Assembly: GCA_016871015.1 (NCBI GenBank)
Contig: VFZX01000037.1
Coordinates: 1 to 33,854, forward strand
Direction of reading: 5' to 3'
From: Acidobacteriota bacterium
GTDB lineage: Bacteria; Acidobacteriota; Terriglobia; Bryobacterales; Bryobacteraceae
Length of the DNA stretch: 33,854 nucleotides
A program made the translations under genes and the position numbers. The notes beneath the pieces are model-generated. The model made no database searches, was not told where the DNA came from, and saw only the letters and a list, made by a program, of their open reading frames with translations. Below, piece after piece: positions 24,258-33,800 of this stretch. Within the stretch, counting starts at the first letter, position 1. Each line of letters begins with the position of its first letter.

Positions 24258-27200
24258 TCAAAAGATCAATTTAAGCGCCACTTGGTTCACTCGCGGCAGC
24301 CCAGTGGTGGTCACAAGCTGCCCGAACTGAGTGCTGTTCACCAGCGTGTTCGGCATCCAGAAATTCGCGCGATTCATGACATTGAACGACTCCGCCCGGA
24401 ACTGCAGCTTCCAACGTTCCCCAATAGCGGTGTCCTTGACCAGCGAGAGATCCACCAGCCAGCTCCCTGGTCCGCGCACGTCCGGCAGCGTGCGGGAGAC
24501 ATTGCCGAACGTGAAGGGCGCGGGCTGCGTGAAGGCGCCAGTATCGAACCACTTGGCCACCTGTTCGTTCCGCGCCCGCCCGCCGGGCATCGCAGCGCTG
24601 CGCCCTGTCGAGTTGGGCCGGTTGCCGCCGTTCGGGATGGTGGCCGTCATGACGAGAGGATAGCCACTGCGGCTCCGCGACACGCCGGACAGTTGCCAAC
24701 CTCCGATGACTCTGCCCGCCATTCCTCGGGAGCCGGAGAAAAACCGCCGGTTCGGACCGAACGGGAGCTCGGCCACCACGCTGGCGGCGAAGGCGTGCGT
24801 GGCGTCGATCTCGGAGATGGCGCGCTCTGCCCGCAAGTTGTACCAGTCCTGCACCGTGGTGTTCAATCCCACGTTCTGCGCATTCCCGTTGGCGCCGACC
24901 GAATTGCGGACATCGGCAATCGACTTCGACAAGGTGTACGCCAACAGGAACCCGACGCCGTTCGACGCCCGCTTCTCCAGCTTCACCGCAAGGGAATGGT
25001 AGATCGAATTTCCCGAGCTCGAGTTGAAGGTGGAAACTCCGGTGTACTGAGGGTACGGGAGAAGCAATTGCTGCCGGGCCACTGTCGGACGGCTGAGCCC
25101 GCCGGCATTGATGTTCGGGAAGAACGGATTGTTCACCAGCGTCTGCAAACCAGTGCCGAGGCTGAGATGTTCCGGCGAAAGCGCGTTGGCCTGCCGGACC
25201 TGGTTCAACTTCACACCGCGATTCGCCGAATAGGCCGCATCCAGAATGAGGTCCTTGCCAAACGCCCGTTGGATGTCCAGGTTCCACTGCACCGTGTACG
25301 GGGTGACGGCAACCGGGTCCCATTGATTCACGGATTGACCCAGGAACGTGCGCGCGCCCAGGCTCTCACGCGTCGGAAGTGTCAAGCCATCCGGAAACGG
25401 ATCGCGCAGGAAACGGAACGGTGTCAGACCATCCAGAGACGCAACCATCGGAGAGGTTGAGCTGAAGCCGGCGTCGGGCACGGCCCCGTTCGTTCCGTCG
25501 CCCCCAGTTCCGAACGGCGCGAAGAACAGGCCGCCGCCGCCCCGGATCACAGTCCGGTCGAAGGGCGAAAAGGCAAATCCGAAACGAGGAGCGAAGTTGT
25601 TGCCATCCCGGCGGTAGACCTGGCGATTGTCCTTTCCCGCGTATACCAATCCACCGTTGAGATTCGGAAACGCCGCATTGCGTACCGGGCTCGGCAATGC
25701 CGGGTCAAAGAGATGGAACTGGTTCCGCTTCTCGGTGAACGGGGTCTCAGTCTCATACCGGAAACCCAGGTTCAGGGTCAGCTTCCGGTTCACACGGATG
25801 TCGTCTTGAACATACCCGGCGTAGTAGAAGTTCTGAAGCGTGTGGCCGCTCGCGATATTGACCTGGCCCGTGCTGGCCGCGCCCAGCAGGAAACTGCCAA
25901 AGCCCACACCCGCGTTCTGCACCACAACGTTCGGGTCCGGCCCGCGTGTCATCGCCCGGGTGAATCCGAACGTTCCCGAACTTGACGAGAGATTGAACAC
26001 GTTCAGCCGCTGCGCACGGCCCTCGAATCCGGTCTTCCAACTGTGCCGGCCAGCGAGCCGCGAATAAGACGTGAGCAGCGAGTAGCCGTTCTGGCCGGAC
26101 CGCAACATGCCGCTTCCGCTTAAAGAGGCGAAGCCCTCGATGTTTGCCTCCGGCAGGAGTGGAGTCGTGAACGCGCGCACCAGGCTCGCGGGCAGCCCGA
26201 GCTGCGTGGCGTCAAAACCTTCACTGAAGAGTTGGCGGGTCCAGAAGAAGCGGGCGAACCCGGCCCGCACGTTAAACACCGACGACGCGTTCAACGTCAC
26301 GGTGTGATCCATTCCGGCGGAGGCATTGTTGAGCCCCACGCCTTTCAGCCCGCCCGGTGTACCGATGTTGCCGAACGTATCGGGTTGGCCGATCGTGGAG
26401 CGGTGCAGCGAGACCCGTCCGAACATCCGCCACGCCTGGTTGAAGTAATGATCCAGACGGTTTCCCACGTTCGCCTGATCGATCCGGATCGGCGCGTTGC
26501 TGATGTAGTTGTTGTTTTGCGTGAGTGGATCCCCGGGTGTGTTGGGCGCGGGGTAATACCCGTTCATGGCTCTTGCCACCGGATCGAAGCGGCTGGCGGG
26601 AATCACGTTGCCCGGAAACGCATCGCGCAGGAAACGGCCCGCCTGCGCCGGATTGGGCCGCGTGGTGACCGGATCGTAAACGAGGATCGTCTGCCCGTTC
26701 TGTGCGAGCGTGCCTGAAAAATCCCCACGGCTCTGCAGAGCGGTAGGTACCGTCGCCCGGAAGGTCTGCCCGCGCCTCCAGCGGCTCCCCTGGTAATCAG
26801 TGAAGAAGAAGGACCGGTTCCGGCCATCGTAGAGCTTGGGTAGAAAAATCGGTCCGCCCACGGCGTAGCCGAACTGGTTCATCCGGAACGGAGGGATTGC
26901 ACGCCCCGCCCCGCGGTTGAAGAACTCGTTCGCGTCAAAGGCGTCGTTGCGAAGGAACTCGAACAGCGCCCCGTGCAGTTCGTTGGTGCCGCTGCGCGTC
27001 GAAACGTTGATGACGCCGCCTCCGAACCGGCCCCACTCGGCGGACAGGTTGTTGCTCTGCACCTTGAACTCGTGTGTGCTGTCCACGTTGGGGACCGTTG
27101 TCATTACGTTCACGAACCCTGTGGTCGTCGGGATCCCATCCACCAGCACTTCGTTCGAACGGGCGCGCCCGCCGTTGATGGAGATCATCGAGTCGTCCAT

Positions 27201-27728
27201 CATATTCACCGGGATGTCCTGGAATTGGCCGTTGCCAGTGGGCGCGACGGCAACGTTCGGAGTCAACTGGGTGAGGCGGAGCGGGCTTCTTCCGTTGAGC
27301 GGCATGTTCAGCACTTTCGCTCCGTCGATCACCTGGCCGAGAGCCGACGTGTCCTGATCGACTTGAGCGGCGTTCGCGCTCACCTCCACGGTTTCGCTGA
27401 CCGTCCCGAGTTCGAGTGCGGCGTCCATGCGGACGGTCTGATCCACCGCCAACGTCAGGTTCGTCCGCGCGAGCGGGCGGAAGCCCGTCTTGGTAATGCT
27501 GACCCGGTAGAGACCGGGGGGCAGCAGCGGGAGCAGGTAATTGCCTTGCTCATTCGTGACAGCCTCCCGCTTCAATCCGGTACCGTCGTTGACCGCCGCT
27601 ACGGTGGCTCCGGGAATCACCGCGCCGGAGGCGTCGGTCACGGATCCGGTAATTTGACCGGTTGTGCCTTGGCCGTACAACGCGGTGGCGCTGGTGATCA
27701 GCACGATCGCAACTGGAAGGGTTCTCAT
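24258..27728 (-). CDS. Oar-like TonB-dependent receptor
   Basis: An intact 1156-residue outer-membrane receptor. The start at 27728 gives a signal peptide MRTLPVAIVLITSATALYGQ; a longer form from 27782 would place a charged tail before it. Residues about 23-110 form the carboxypeptidase-regulatory-like domain (TGQITGSVTDASGAVIPG). The plug follows (SINGGRARSNEVLVDGIPTT, then NVSTRSGTNELHGALFEFLR). The remainder is a large barrel ending in LKLIF. These receptors use TonB energy to import large ligands; the substrate is unknown. It begins 16 nt after the stop of the methyltransferase gene on the same strand, so it may be read with it, though TATGAT at 27744-27749 is a possible own -10 box. Confidence 0.95.
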   Translation of the reverse strand: MRTLPVAIVLITSATALYGQGTTGQITGSVTDASGAVIPGATVAAVNDGTGLKREAVTNEQGNYLLPLLPPGLYRVSITKTGFRPLARTNLTLAVDQTVRMDAALELGTVSETVEVSANAAQVDQDTSALGQVIDGAKVLNMPLNGRSPLRLTQLTPNVAVAPTGNGQFQDIPVNMMDDSMISINGGRARSNEVLVDGIPTTTGFVNVMTTVPNVDSTHEFKVQSNNLSAEWGRFGGGVINVSTRSGTNELHGALFEFLRNDAFDANEFFNRGAGRAIPPFRMNQFGYAVGGPIFLPKLYDGRNRSFFFTDYQGSRWRRGQTFRATVPTALQSRGDFSGTLAQNGQTILVYDPVTTRPNPAQAGRFLRDAFPGNVIPASRFDPVARAMNGYYPAPNTPGDPLTQNNNYISNAPIRIDQANVGNRLDHYFNQAWRMFGRVSLHRSTIGQPDTFGNIGTPGGLKGVGLNNASAGMDHTVTLNASSVFNVRAGFARFFWTRQLFSEGFDATQLGLPASLVRAFTTPLLPEANIEGFASLSGSGMLRSGQNGYSLLTSYSRLAGRHSWKTGFEGRAQRLNVFNLSSSSGTFGFTRAMTRGPDPNVVVQNAGVGFGSFLLGAASTGQVNIASGHTLQNFYYAGYVQDDIRVNRKLTLNLGFRYETETPFTEKRNQFHLFDPALPSPVRNAAFPNLNGGLVYAGKDNRQVYRRDGNNFAPRFGFAFSPFDRTVIRGGGGLFFAPFGTGGDGTNGAVPDAGFSSTSPMVASLDGLTPFRFLRDPFPDGLTLPTRESLGARTFLGQSVNQWDPVAVTPYTVQWNLDIQRAFGKDLILDAAYSANRGVKLNQVRQANALSPEHLSLGTGLQTLVNNPFFPNINAGGLSRPTVARQQLLLPYPQYTGVSTFNSSSGNSIYHSLAVKLEKRASNGVGFLLAYTLSKSIADVRNSVGANGNAQNVGLNTTVQDWYNLRAERAISEIDATHAFAASVVAELPFGPNRRFFSGSRGMAGRVIGGWQLSGVSRSRSGYPLVMTATIPNGGNRPNSTGRSAAMPGGRARNEQVAKWFDTGAFTQPAPFTFGNVSRTLPDVRGPGSWLVDLSLVKDTAIGERWKLQFRAESFNVMNRANFWMPNTLVNSTQFGQLVTTTGLPRVNQVALKLIF

Positions 27729-27744
27729 CGAAGTGTGTTGATGA

Positions 27745-28920
27745 TCATACCTTATACAGCGGACACACCTGCGCGATGACACACTTCAGGTACAGCGTTT
27801 CCGGGACCCCCAACAGCACCGGATGATCCAGCCCCTGTGTCCGCCGCTCCAGAATCCGCAACGGCCTCCCGGCGTCCGCACCTGCCTGCCCCAGCACCTC
27901 GATCAACGCCGCTTCGCTCACCGCCTGCGAACAGGAGCACGTCACCAACACGCCGCCAGGACCCAACAGCCGCAACGCCCTCTGGTTGATCTCCCGGTAG
28001 CCCCGCAACGCCGCCTCAACACTCCCCTTCGACTTGGCGAACCCCGGCGGATCGAGGACCACCGTGTCAAAGCTCCGCCGCGCCGTGCCGTACGCCGCCA
28101 GCAGCGTGAACACGTCCGCCTCGCGAAACCGGACGTTGGTGATCCCGTTCGCCTCCGCATTGGCCTGCGCCGAGGCCAGCGCCTGCGCCGAGCTGTCCAC
28201 CGCCTCAACTGACGGACACCGCCGGGCCAGATGCAGCGCGAATCCCCCCGTCGAGGTAAAGCAGTCGAGCGCGGCGCCACGGGCCAGGCGCGCCGCCGCC
28301 ATGTAGTTCTCCCGCTGATCCAGGTACACGCCGGTCTTCTGGCCTTCCAAAAGGTCGACGCGCCACAGCAGGCCATTCATCCGCACCGTCACCGGACCCT
28401 CGGATACTCCATCGAGCACCCGCTTCTCCCGCGGCAGCTTCTCCAGATCCCGTACGGCGGCATCATGACGCGCCACAATCAACCGCGGCTCCAGTAACTC
28501 CGTAAGCGCCGCGCGGATCAGCGGACCGGCGCTGTCCATGCCCTGGCTCAAGAACTGCACCGCGACCGCTGGACCATAGCGGTCCACCACCAGCCCAGGC
28601 AGAAAGTCCGCCTCGGCATGGACCACCCGGTATGCCTCTTCGTCCGGATACCATCGCCGCCGCAGTGCGAGCGCCCCGCCGATCCGGTCCCGGTAGAACG
28701 CCAGGTCCGGCTCTGCCACCTTCCGGCTGAGCATCCGCAACGCGATCTGGGAGGCCCCGCTATAGTGCGCCGTACCCAGCACCTGCCCCCGTGGACCTAC
28801 GACGACAACCGCCTCGCCGCCTGCTGCCTCACCGGTGCCGGCGACGTCGCTCCGGAACACCCATGGATGGCCTGAGGCGATCCGCGCGGCCCCCCGCCGG
28901 GTCACCTCGACCCGGATCAT
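27745..28920 (-). CDS. RlmI-like class I SAM-dependent rRNA methyltransferase
   Basis: A 391-residue RlmI/YccW-like enzyme, expected to methylate C5 of a cytosine in 23S rRNA. An N-terminal PUA domain (about 1-75, with ASGHPWVFRSDV) precedes an EEHEE-type linker domain and the Rossmann methyltransferase. GQKTGVYLDQREN at 193-205 is the family block before SAM motif I (DCFTSTGGFALHLA, 219-232, where FNYTGGF is usual). Motif IV is LDPPGFAKSK at 289-298, and a TCSCS segment at 327-331 holds cysteines at the usual place. The ATG overlaps the htpX stop (ATGA), so translation is coupled. The exact target base is inferred, so no symbol is given. Confidence 0.9.
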   Translation of the reverse strand: MIRVEVTRRGAARIASGHPWVFRSDVAGTGEAAGGEAVVVVGPRGQVLGTAHYSGASQIALRMLSRKVAEPDLAFYRDRIGGALALRRRWYPDEEAYRVVHAEADFLPGLVVDRYGPAVAVQFLSQGMDSAGPLIRAALTELLEPRLIVARHDAAVRDLEKLPREKRVLDGVSEGPVTVRMNGLLWRVDLLEGQKTGVYLDQRENYMAAARLARGAALDCFTSTGGFALHLARRCPSVEAVDSSAQALASAQANAEANGITNVRFREADVFTLLAAYGTARRSFDTVVLDPPGFAKSKGSVEAALRGYREINQRALRLLGPGGVLVTCSCSQAVSEAALIEVLGQAGADAGRPLRILERRTQGLDHPVLLGVPETLYLKCVIAQVCPLYKV

Positions 28921-29762
28921 CGAAGCCGGCTGAGCGCGGCGATCCGGTCTTCCGTTCGCGGGTGCGTCGAGAACAAACCAGCCAGGAAACCGCCAATCGA
29001 AGGAGGAATGATGAACATGTGCGCCGTCGCCGGACTCGCCTCCATCGGGATGCGCTCCTTCCAGGTCTCAAGCTTCCGCAGCGCTGACATCAACCCGTCG
29101 GGTGATCCGGTGTACTTGGCGGCCGCCGCGTCGGCTCCGAATTCGCGGGTGCGGGAGATCGCCATCTGGATCACCATGGCCGCGATCGGCGCCACCATCA
29201 TCATCAGGATCGCGGCAACCGGGCTCGACCCGCCCTCTTCGTCATCGGAGTGGCGCCCGCCGAAGAAAAAGCCAAGGTGCGCCACGCTCGAGATTGCCGC
29301 TCCGATCATCGCCGCGATTGAGCTCACCAGGATGTCGCGGTTCTTCACATGGCCCAGCTCGTGCGCGATCACACCCGCCACTTCGCGGTCGTCCATCAGC
29401 TCCAGAATCCCGGCGGTCACCGCGACCGAGGAATGCTGAGGATTCCGCCCCGTGGCGAACGCATTCGGCGAATGCTCGGGGATCACCCACAGCCGCGGCA
29501 TCGGCAGCTCCATTCGCCGGCACAGTTCCTGGGTCATCGGACCGATCCGCGCCCAAATGTGCGGATTCTCCGACGGCGACACCGGCTGGGCCTGGTACAT
29601 CGACAGCGCAATCTTCTCCGAGAAGAAGTAGCTGGCAAAGTTCATCACCAGGGCTAGCACCAGGCCGAGAATGAGACCCTGCTCTCCCGCGATCGCACGC
29701 CCGCCCACAAGCAGGATGCTCGACAGCAGCCCCAGCAGAAACACGGTCTTGAGTGAGTTCAT
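28917..29762 (-). CDS. htpX: HtpX zinc metalloprotease
   Basis: A 281-residue inner-membrane M48B protease that degrades misfolded membrane proteins under stress. Two N-terminal hydrophobic helices (about 7-22 and 28-47) precede the catalytic domain. The zinc motif HEIGH-type HELGH is at 134-138 (VIAHELGHVKNRDI), with the third ligand E209 in SRTREFGADAAAA. A second hydrophobic pair is near 150-170 and 184-204. GAGGG precedes the ATG and TAGAAT (29784-29789) is a possible -10. It lies downstream of hsp20 on the same strand, separated by a probable terminator; both are protein-quality-control genes. Its stop overlaps the methyltransferase start. Confidence 0.95.
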   Translation of the reverse strand: MNSLKTVFLLGLLSSILLVGGRAIAGEQGLILGLVLALVMNFASYFFSEKIALSMYQAQPVSPSENPHIWARIGPMTQELCRRMELPMPRLWVIPEHSPNAFATGRNPQHSSVAVTAGILELMDDREVAGVIAHELGHVKNRDILVSSIAAMIGAAISSVAHLGFFFGGRHSDDEEGGSSPVAAILMMMVAPIAAMVIQMAISRTREFGADAAAAKYTGSPDGLMSALRKLETWKERIPMEASPATAHMFIIPPSIGGFLAGLFSTHPRTEDRIAALSRLR

Positions 29763-29797
29763 GGAGTTTTCCCTCGCACTTCTATTCTACGCGGAAA

Positions 29798-29825
29798 GAG
29801 GGGCCGGACACGAGCCCGGCCCCTC
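29798..29825 (-). terminator. Terminator of the hsp20 gene
   Basis: A perfect 10-bp GC-rich inverted repeat, GAGGGGCCGG (29798-29807) and CCGGCCCCTC (29816-29825), with an 8-nt loop. In the hsp20 direction it is followed by TTTCC, a short U-tract. It lies 31 nt after the hsp20 stop and before htpX. Confidence 0.65.
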
Positions 29826-29856
29826 GACCCTCCCTCTAGTTGGATGCAGCCAGCCG

Positions 29857-30288
29857 TCAGGCGGCTACGTTGACTTTCACCGATTTTGGCTTGGCCACTT
29901 CCTTCTTGCCCACCGTCACGGTCAGCGTCCCGTTGTTGTAGCTGGCGTTGAGCTTCTCCGGGTCCACCGTATCCGGAAGCGAGAAGGCGCGCACGAAGCT
30001 GCCGTAGCTGCGCTCGATCCGGTGGTAGCCCTTGCCCTCTTCCTTCTTTTCGAATTCCCGCTTCCCCTTCATGGTCAGCGTGCCGTTCTCGAAGTGGACC
30101 TCAAGGTCCTCTGGCCTCATCTCGGGGACGTCGGCCTTGAGCACGAGTTCGTGCTCGGTCTCGAAGATGTCAACCGGCGGCGTCCAGGGTTTGGCAGCTC
30201 CGCCCTCTCCGAAGAAGCGGGCGAGGGAGTCGCCGAACATGTCCAAACCGCGGTCGAAGTCGTTGAAATGACGATATTTTGCGAGCAT
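29857..30288 (-). CDS. Hsp20 / alpha-crystallin small heat shock protein
   Basis: A 143-residue cytoplasmic holdase chaperone that binds unfolding proteins without ATP. The alpha-crystallin domain covers about residues 37-130, from PPVDIFETEHELVLKADVP to NNGTLTVTVGKKE; the GTLTVTV strand is the conserved A-x-x-x-G-V-L-type motif. The C-terminus SVKVNVAA contains the V-x-V element that binds neighbouring subunits. The ATG is preceded by AAGGAG at 30299-30304 with 10-nt spacing, the clearest ribosome site in the window. It is monocistronic, bounded by its own promoter and terminator. Confidence 0.96.
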   Translation of the reverse strand: MLAKYRHFNDFDRGLDMFGDSLARFFGEGGAAKPWTPPVDIFETEHELVLKADVPEMRPEDLEVHFENGTLTMKGKREFEKKEEGKGYHRIERSYGSFVRAFSLPDTVDPEKLNASYNNGTLTVTVGKKEVAKPKSVKVNVAA

Positions 30289-30333
30289 TGTGAGTTTTCT
30301 CCTTTGACTGAATTATGTCGGCAGCGGCGATTG

Positions 30334-30358
30334 AGCGTCACGCCAATCGTGTGACGCT
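30334..30358 (-). promoter_or_regulatory. Inverted repeat in the hsp20 leader, CIRCE-like geometry
   Basis: AGCGTCAC (30334-30341) and GTGACGCT (30351-30358) are perfect 8-bp arms with a 9-nt spacer, the geometry of the CIRCE heat-shock operator but with a different sequence. It lies about 8 to 33 nt after the expected transcription start, so it could be a repressor site or a leader RNA hairpin. Confidence 0.5.
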
Positions 30359-30373
30359 ATAGCCTACAACCAA

Positions 30374-30402
30374 AGTATAAAATCTTAGCGTGATGTTGTC
30401 AA
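30374..30402 (-). promoter_or_regulatory. Consensus sigma70 promoter of hsp20
   Basis: On the minus strand TTGACA (30397-30402) and TATACT (30374-30379) are 17 bp apart: a perfect -35 and a -10 with 5 of 6. It predicts transcription from about 30367 and a leader of about 79 nt. This is much stronger than other promoters in the window, which fits a gene held down by a repressor. Confidence 0.75.
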
Positions 30403-30464
30403 TATATCTGCGCATAAAATGTGAGCCGACTTCGCTCATGCCCCGTGCTATGCTGTGGGACACC

Positions 30465-33400
30465 ATGCGCCCCCTCGCTTTCCTTGCCTTGGCCTCAGTC
30501 CTCGCCGCCCAGCAAACCGCCTCACTCACCGGAACCGTCACTGACCCCTCCGGCGCCGTGATTGGCAACGCCCAGATCCGGCTATCCAACACGCTCACCG
30601 GCGAATCCTACGACTCCTTGTCCAACGCCGCAGGCGTGTACACCATCCCATCACTCCGCCCCGGCCAGTACGACCTCGCCGTCGAGGCCCCGGGATTCAA
30701 ACAGTACCGCCGCACGGGCATTATCCTCGAAACCGGCCAAGCCGCCCGTGCGGACGCACCACTTGAGGTTGGCGGAACCGCGGAGCAGGTGACCGTCTCC
30801 GCCGAAGCCCCACTCCTCAGGACCGACTCCTCCTCGGTTGGAAGCGTGATCCGGCGCGAGACCATCGCCAACATGCCGCTCGTGGGACGCCGTGCGGCGG
30901 GTCTCGCACGCCTCAACGGATTCGTGGTCCAGAATGGCACCGGCGCCAACTTCGCCATGGCAGGCGGACGGGCTGACAACTCGAACTTCACCATCGACGG
31001 CGGCAACGCCCAGAACATCCTGCTCGGTGTCGCGACCCTCAACTTCGATCCACCAATCGACTCGCTCGAAGAATTCAACGTCGAGTTGTCGAACTTCAAG
31101 GCTGAGCTGGGACGCAGTGGCGGCGGCGTGGTCCAGATGACCACCCGGTCGGGAACCAACAAGTGGCACGGCACCGCCTACGAGTTCGTGCGGAATGACA
31201 AGTTTGACGCCCGCAACTTCTTCTCCGCCGGAAAGCCGGTGCTCCGCTACAATCAGTTCGGCGGCAGCTTCAGCGGCCCCATCAAACGCAACCGCTCATT
31301 CTTCTTCACCAACATGGAGGAGATCATCCAGCGCCGCCAGACGACCCGGCTGCTCAACATTCCGTCCCAGGCCGAAATCAGCGGCGGATTCGCCTTCCCC
31401 GTGTTCGATCCGCAGGCCAACTTCGCCCCGTTTGCCGGGAACACGATTCCGGTGTCGCGCCAGGACCCGGTCGGCCGCGCGGTTGCCGCGTACTATCCGG
31501 CGCCCAATGTCGCTGGCCGCCCAGCCCGGAACAACAATTTTCTGATGAACAACGGCGGCCTGAACGACACCAATGTGCTGGTCGTGCGTGTCGACCATAC
31601 CCAGACCTCGCGCCACCGCTTCTATGCGCGCTACCTGCACAACATCAATCCGCAGACCCAGGAACCTGTCTTCCGCGACAGCGCCGACCAGTACGGCGAG
31701 CGCATCGACGGCGGTTACTTCAGCTTTTCGCCCACCTGGACCTTCACCCTGTCGCCAGTCACCGTCATTGAGGGCCGCTACTCCTATGACAAGCGCAAGT
31801 TCCACCCCAAAACGGCCAGCCGGGGTCTCGGGATTCCGGAAAAGATCGGACTCAAGGGCACCAATCCGCTGTATTTCCCGCGCGTGACCCTCACCGGCCT
31901 CGAACCCTTCGGCCGCGGAGAGCATGAGCGTGTACAGACGCCGATCCGCGGGGATCACTACCAGGGCAGCCTCACCCGCGTCTCCGGCAAACACACGTTG
32001 AAGTACGGCGTTGAACACCGCAAGTCGCGCAATGCCGACCTTCCCCTTGGCAGCGCCGGGGGCGTGTTCAACTTCACCAATGTCGGACCCGGGGATCCGG
32101 TTGCCGCTCTTCTTCTCGGACATGTGGCCAGCGCATCGCGGGATGAGTCGAGACAGATCATCTCGAACGGAGCCACTTGGGGCTTCTTCGCCCAGACCGA
32201 TTGGAAGGTGACGCCGGCTCTCACCGTGAACTTGGGTATCCGTTATGATCTCGACATCCCGCGCTGGGAGTCCACCAACCAGCAGAACTCCTTCGACAGG
32301 GCAGCCGTGAATCCGGCGTGCAACTGTCCCGGCGCGGTCACCTGGAGCGGCCGCAACGGCTTAAGCCGGTATGCCAGCCAGTTCGACCGCAACAACTTCG
32401 GCCCTCGTGTTGGATTCGCCTGGCGCGTAAGGGACAAGTGGGTGGTGCGCGGCGGCGGATCCCTCGTCTACGTCGGCCAATATGACCAGGCCACTCCACT
32501 CGCCGTTCGCGCCGGTTTCAGCACCCAGGTGAGTCCGGTGTCGCCCGACGGTGGCCGGACCCCGGCGATTCTATTCCGTGATGGATTGCCCGCTGTCGCG
32601 GCGCCCTCCGAGGCGCTGCTGGTCCCAGGATTCGGAGCCGTGCCCATCGGACAGAACCCGCGGCTGAGCGTCGAGTTCTTCGATCCGGGGCGGCGGCGGA
32701 TCCCCTATATGGAGACGTTCAACTTGAATCTCCAACGGCAATTGCCGGGCAGCATGATGTTCGAAGCCGGCTACCTCGCCACGCTGGCTCATAAGTTGAC
32801 CGTTCCGGGCACGGTTACCATCAATCAGGTGGAGCCAGCGCGCATCCGCACCGGAAACGTCCAGGTGCTGCGCCCGTTCCCGCAGTTCTCTGACGTCCGT
32901 GAGCACTCACCGACGATCGGCAACTCAAACTACCACGGGGTCAACTTCCGGCTGGAGAAGCGGTACTCACGCGGGCTCCAGTTCGGCATGAACTACACCT
33001 GGTCGAAGCTGATCGACGATGTCAACGCGCGGAACGAGCTTGGCGGCGCGGCCGCGATCGCGGATGTGTACAACCGGCGGGCCGACCGTGGGCTTGGCGG
33101 AAGCCATGTCGGCCACCGGTTTATCGGCCACACCGTATGGGATGTGCCCGTGGGCAAGGGGAAGGCAGTCGCGATCTCCAATCCCGCCCTCGACGCAGTC
33201 ATCGGCGGCTGGTCCACTGGCGTGATTCTCGAGTTCCGCACCGGGCCGCCGTTCGGCGTGGTCGAGCAGAACGCGGCCGCGATCTACCCGACAGCCTCCG
33301 CCGTCCGTTCAAATGCGACCGGACCCTATAGCCGGAACGGGAACTGGCGTGGGAATGTGCTCGCCCAGCCCTACTTCAACACCGCCGTATTCACCGCCCC

Positions 33401-33668
33401 GCCCGCATTGACCTTTGGAACTCTCGGCAGGACCATTGCCGCTGGCCCTGGAGCGGCAATCGGCGACCTATCCATCCTCAAGGACTTCTCCTTCCCCTGG
33501 GAAGGACACAAGCTCCAGTTTCGTTGCGAGATGTTGAATTTCATCAACCACGCCAACTTCGCCCTGCCGAACGGCAATCGCGGAAACGCGGCGTTTGGGC
33601 GCATCAGCACCTTGGCCGGCGGCAACCAGGCGAGGATCATCCAGCTCGGCCTTCACTACCGGTTTTAG
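30465..33668 (+). CDS. Oar-like TonB-dependent receptor
   Basis: An intact 1067-residue outer-membrane receptor. The ATG at 30465 starts the signal peptide MRPLAFLALASVLAAQQ; in-frame ATGs at 30390, 30438 and 30450 would place a long charged tail before it. A carboxypeptidase-regulatory-like domain (ASLTGTVTDPSGAVIGNAQI) is followed by the plug (NFTIDGGNAQNILLG, then MTTRSGTNKWHGTAYEFVR) and a barrel ending in LGLHYRF. TonB-driven import of a large ligand is expected, substrate unknown. An extended -10-like TGCTATGCT at 30446-30454 ends 10 nt before the ATG and no Shine-Dalgarno is visible. It is divergent from hsp20. With the receptors at 11129 and 24258 it makes three of one family. Confidence 0.95.
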   Translation: MRPLAFLALASVLAAQQTASLTGTVTDPSGAVIGNAQIRLSNTLTGESYDSLSNAAGVYTIPSLRPGQYDLAVEAPGFKQYRRTGIILETGQAARADAPLEVGGTAEQVTVSAEAPLLRTDSSSVGSVIRRETIANMPLVGRRAAGLARLNGFVVQNGTGANFAMAGGRADNSNFTIDGGNAQNILLGVATLNFDPPIDSLEEFNVELSNFKAELGRSGGGVVQMTTRSGTNKWHGTAYEFVRNDKFDARNFFSAGKPVLRYNQFGGSFSGPIKRNRSFFFTNMEEIIQRRQTTRLLNIPSQAEISGGFAFPVFDPQANFAPFAGNTIPVSRQDPVGRAVAAYYPAPNVAGRPARNNNFLMNNGGLNDTNVLVVRVDHTQTSRHRFYARYLHNINPQTQEPVFRDSADQYGERIDGGYFSFSPTWTFTLSPVTVIEGRYSYDKRKFHPKTASRGLGIPEKIGLKGTNPLYFPRVTLTGLEPFGRGEHERVQTPIRGDHYQGSLTRVSGKHTLKYGVEHRKSRNADLPLGSAGGVFNFTNVGPGDPVAALLLGHVASASRDESRQIISNGATWGFFAQTDWKVTPALTVNLGIRYDLDIPRWESTNQQNSFDRAAVNPACNCPGAVTWSGRNGLSRYASQFDRNNFGPRVGFAWRVRDKWVVRGGGSLVYVGQYDQATPLAVRAGFSTQVSPVSPDGGRTPAILFRDGLPAVAAPSEALLVPGFGAVPIGQNPRLSVEFFDPGRRRIPYMETFNLNLQRQLPGSMMFEAGYLATLAHKLTVPGTVTINQVEPARIRTGNVQVLRPFPQFSDVREHSPTIGNSNYHGVNFRLEKRYSRGLQFGMNYTWSKLIDDVNARNELGGAAAIADVYNRRADRGLGGSHVGHRFIGHTVWDVPVGKGKAVAISNPALDAVIGGWSTGVILEFRTGPPFGVVEQNAAAIYPTASAVRSNATGPYSRNGNWRGNVLAQPYFNTAVFTAPPALTFGTLGRTIAAGPGAAIGDLSILKDFSFPWEGHKLQFRCEMLNFINHANFALPNGNRGNAAFGRISTLAGGNQARIIQLGLHYRF

Positions 33669-33771
33669 CTGTGATACGGTAGGCATCACGCATAGCGGGC
33701 GCATCATTCTCGCCGCGATCGCCATCCGCCTCACAAGGTCATCGGCAATTTCTACTCAACTGGGTATCCCC

Positions 33772-33800
33772 TTGACTCAGCCGACCCCAACCTGTAGATT
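33772..33800 (+). promoter_or_regulatory. Promoter of the IS1595-type transposase
   Basis: TTGACT (33772-33777) and TAGATT (33795-33800) are 17 bp apart and the -10 ends 6 nt before the GTG at 33807. GGGTATCCCC just upstream (33762-33771) may lie at or near the left terminal inverted repeat of the element; the right end is outside the window, so the boundary is not proven. Confidence 0.45.

Noticed and set aside
24171-25460. Plus-strand frame running from the tRNA into the receptor gene
   Set aside because: It starts inside the tRNA gene and is antisense to a conserved receptor barrel.
30334-30358. True CIRCE operator upstream of hsp20
   Set aside because: The geometry fits but the arms (AGCGTCAC) do not match the CIRCE arm TTAGCACTC.
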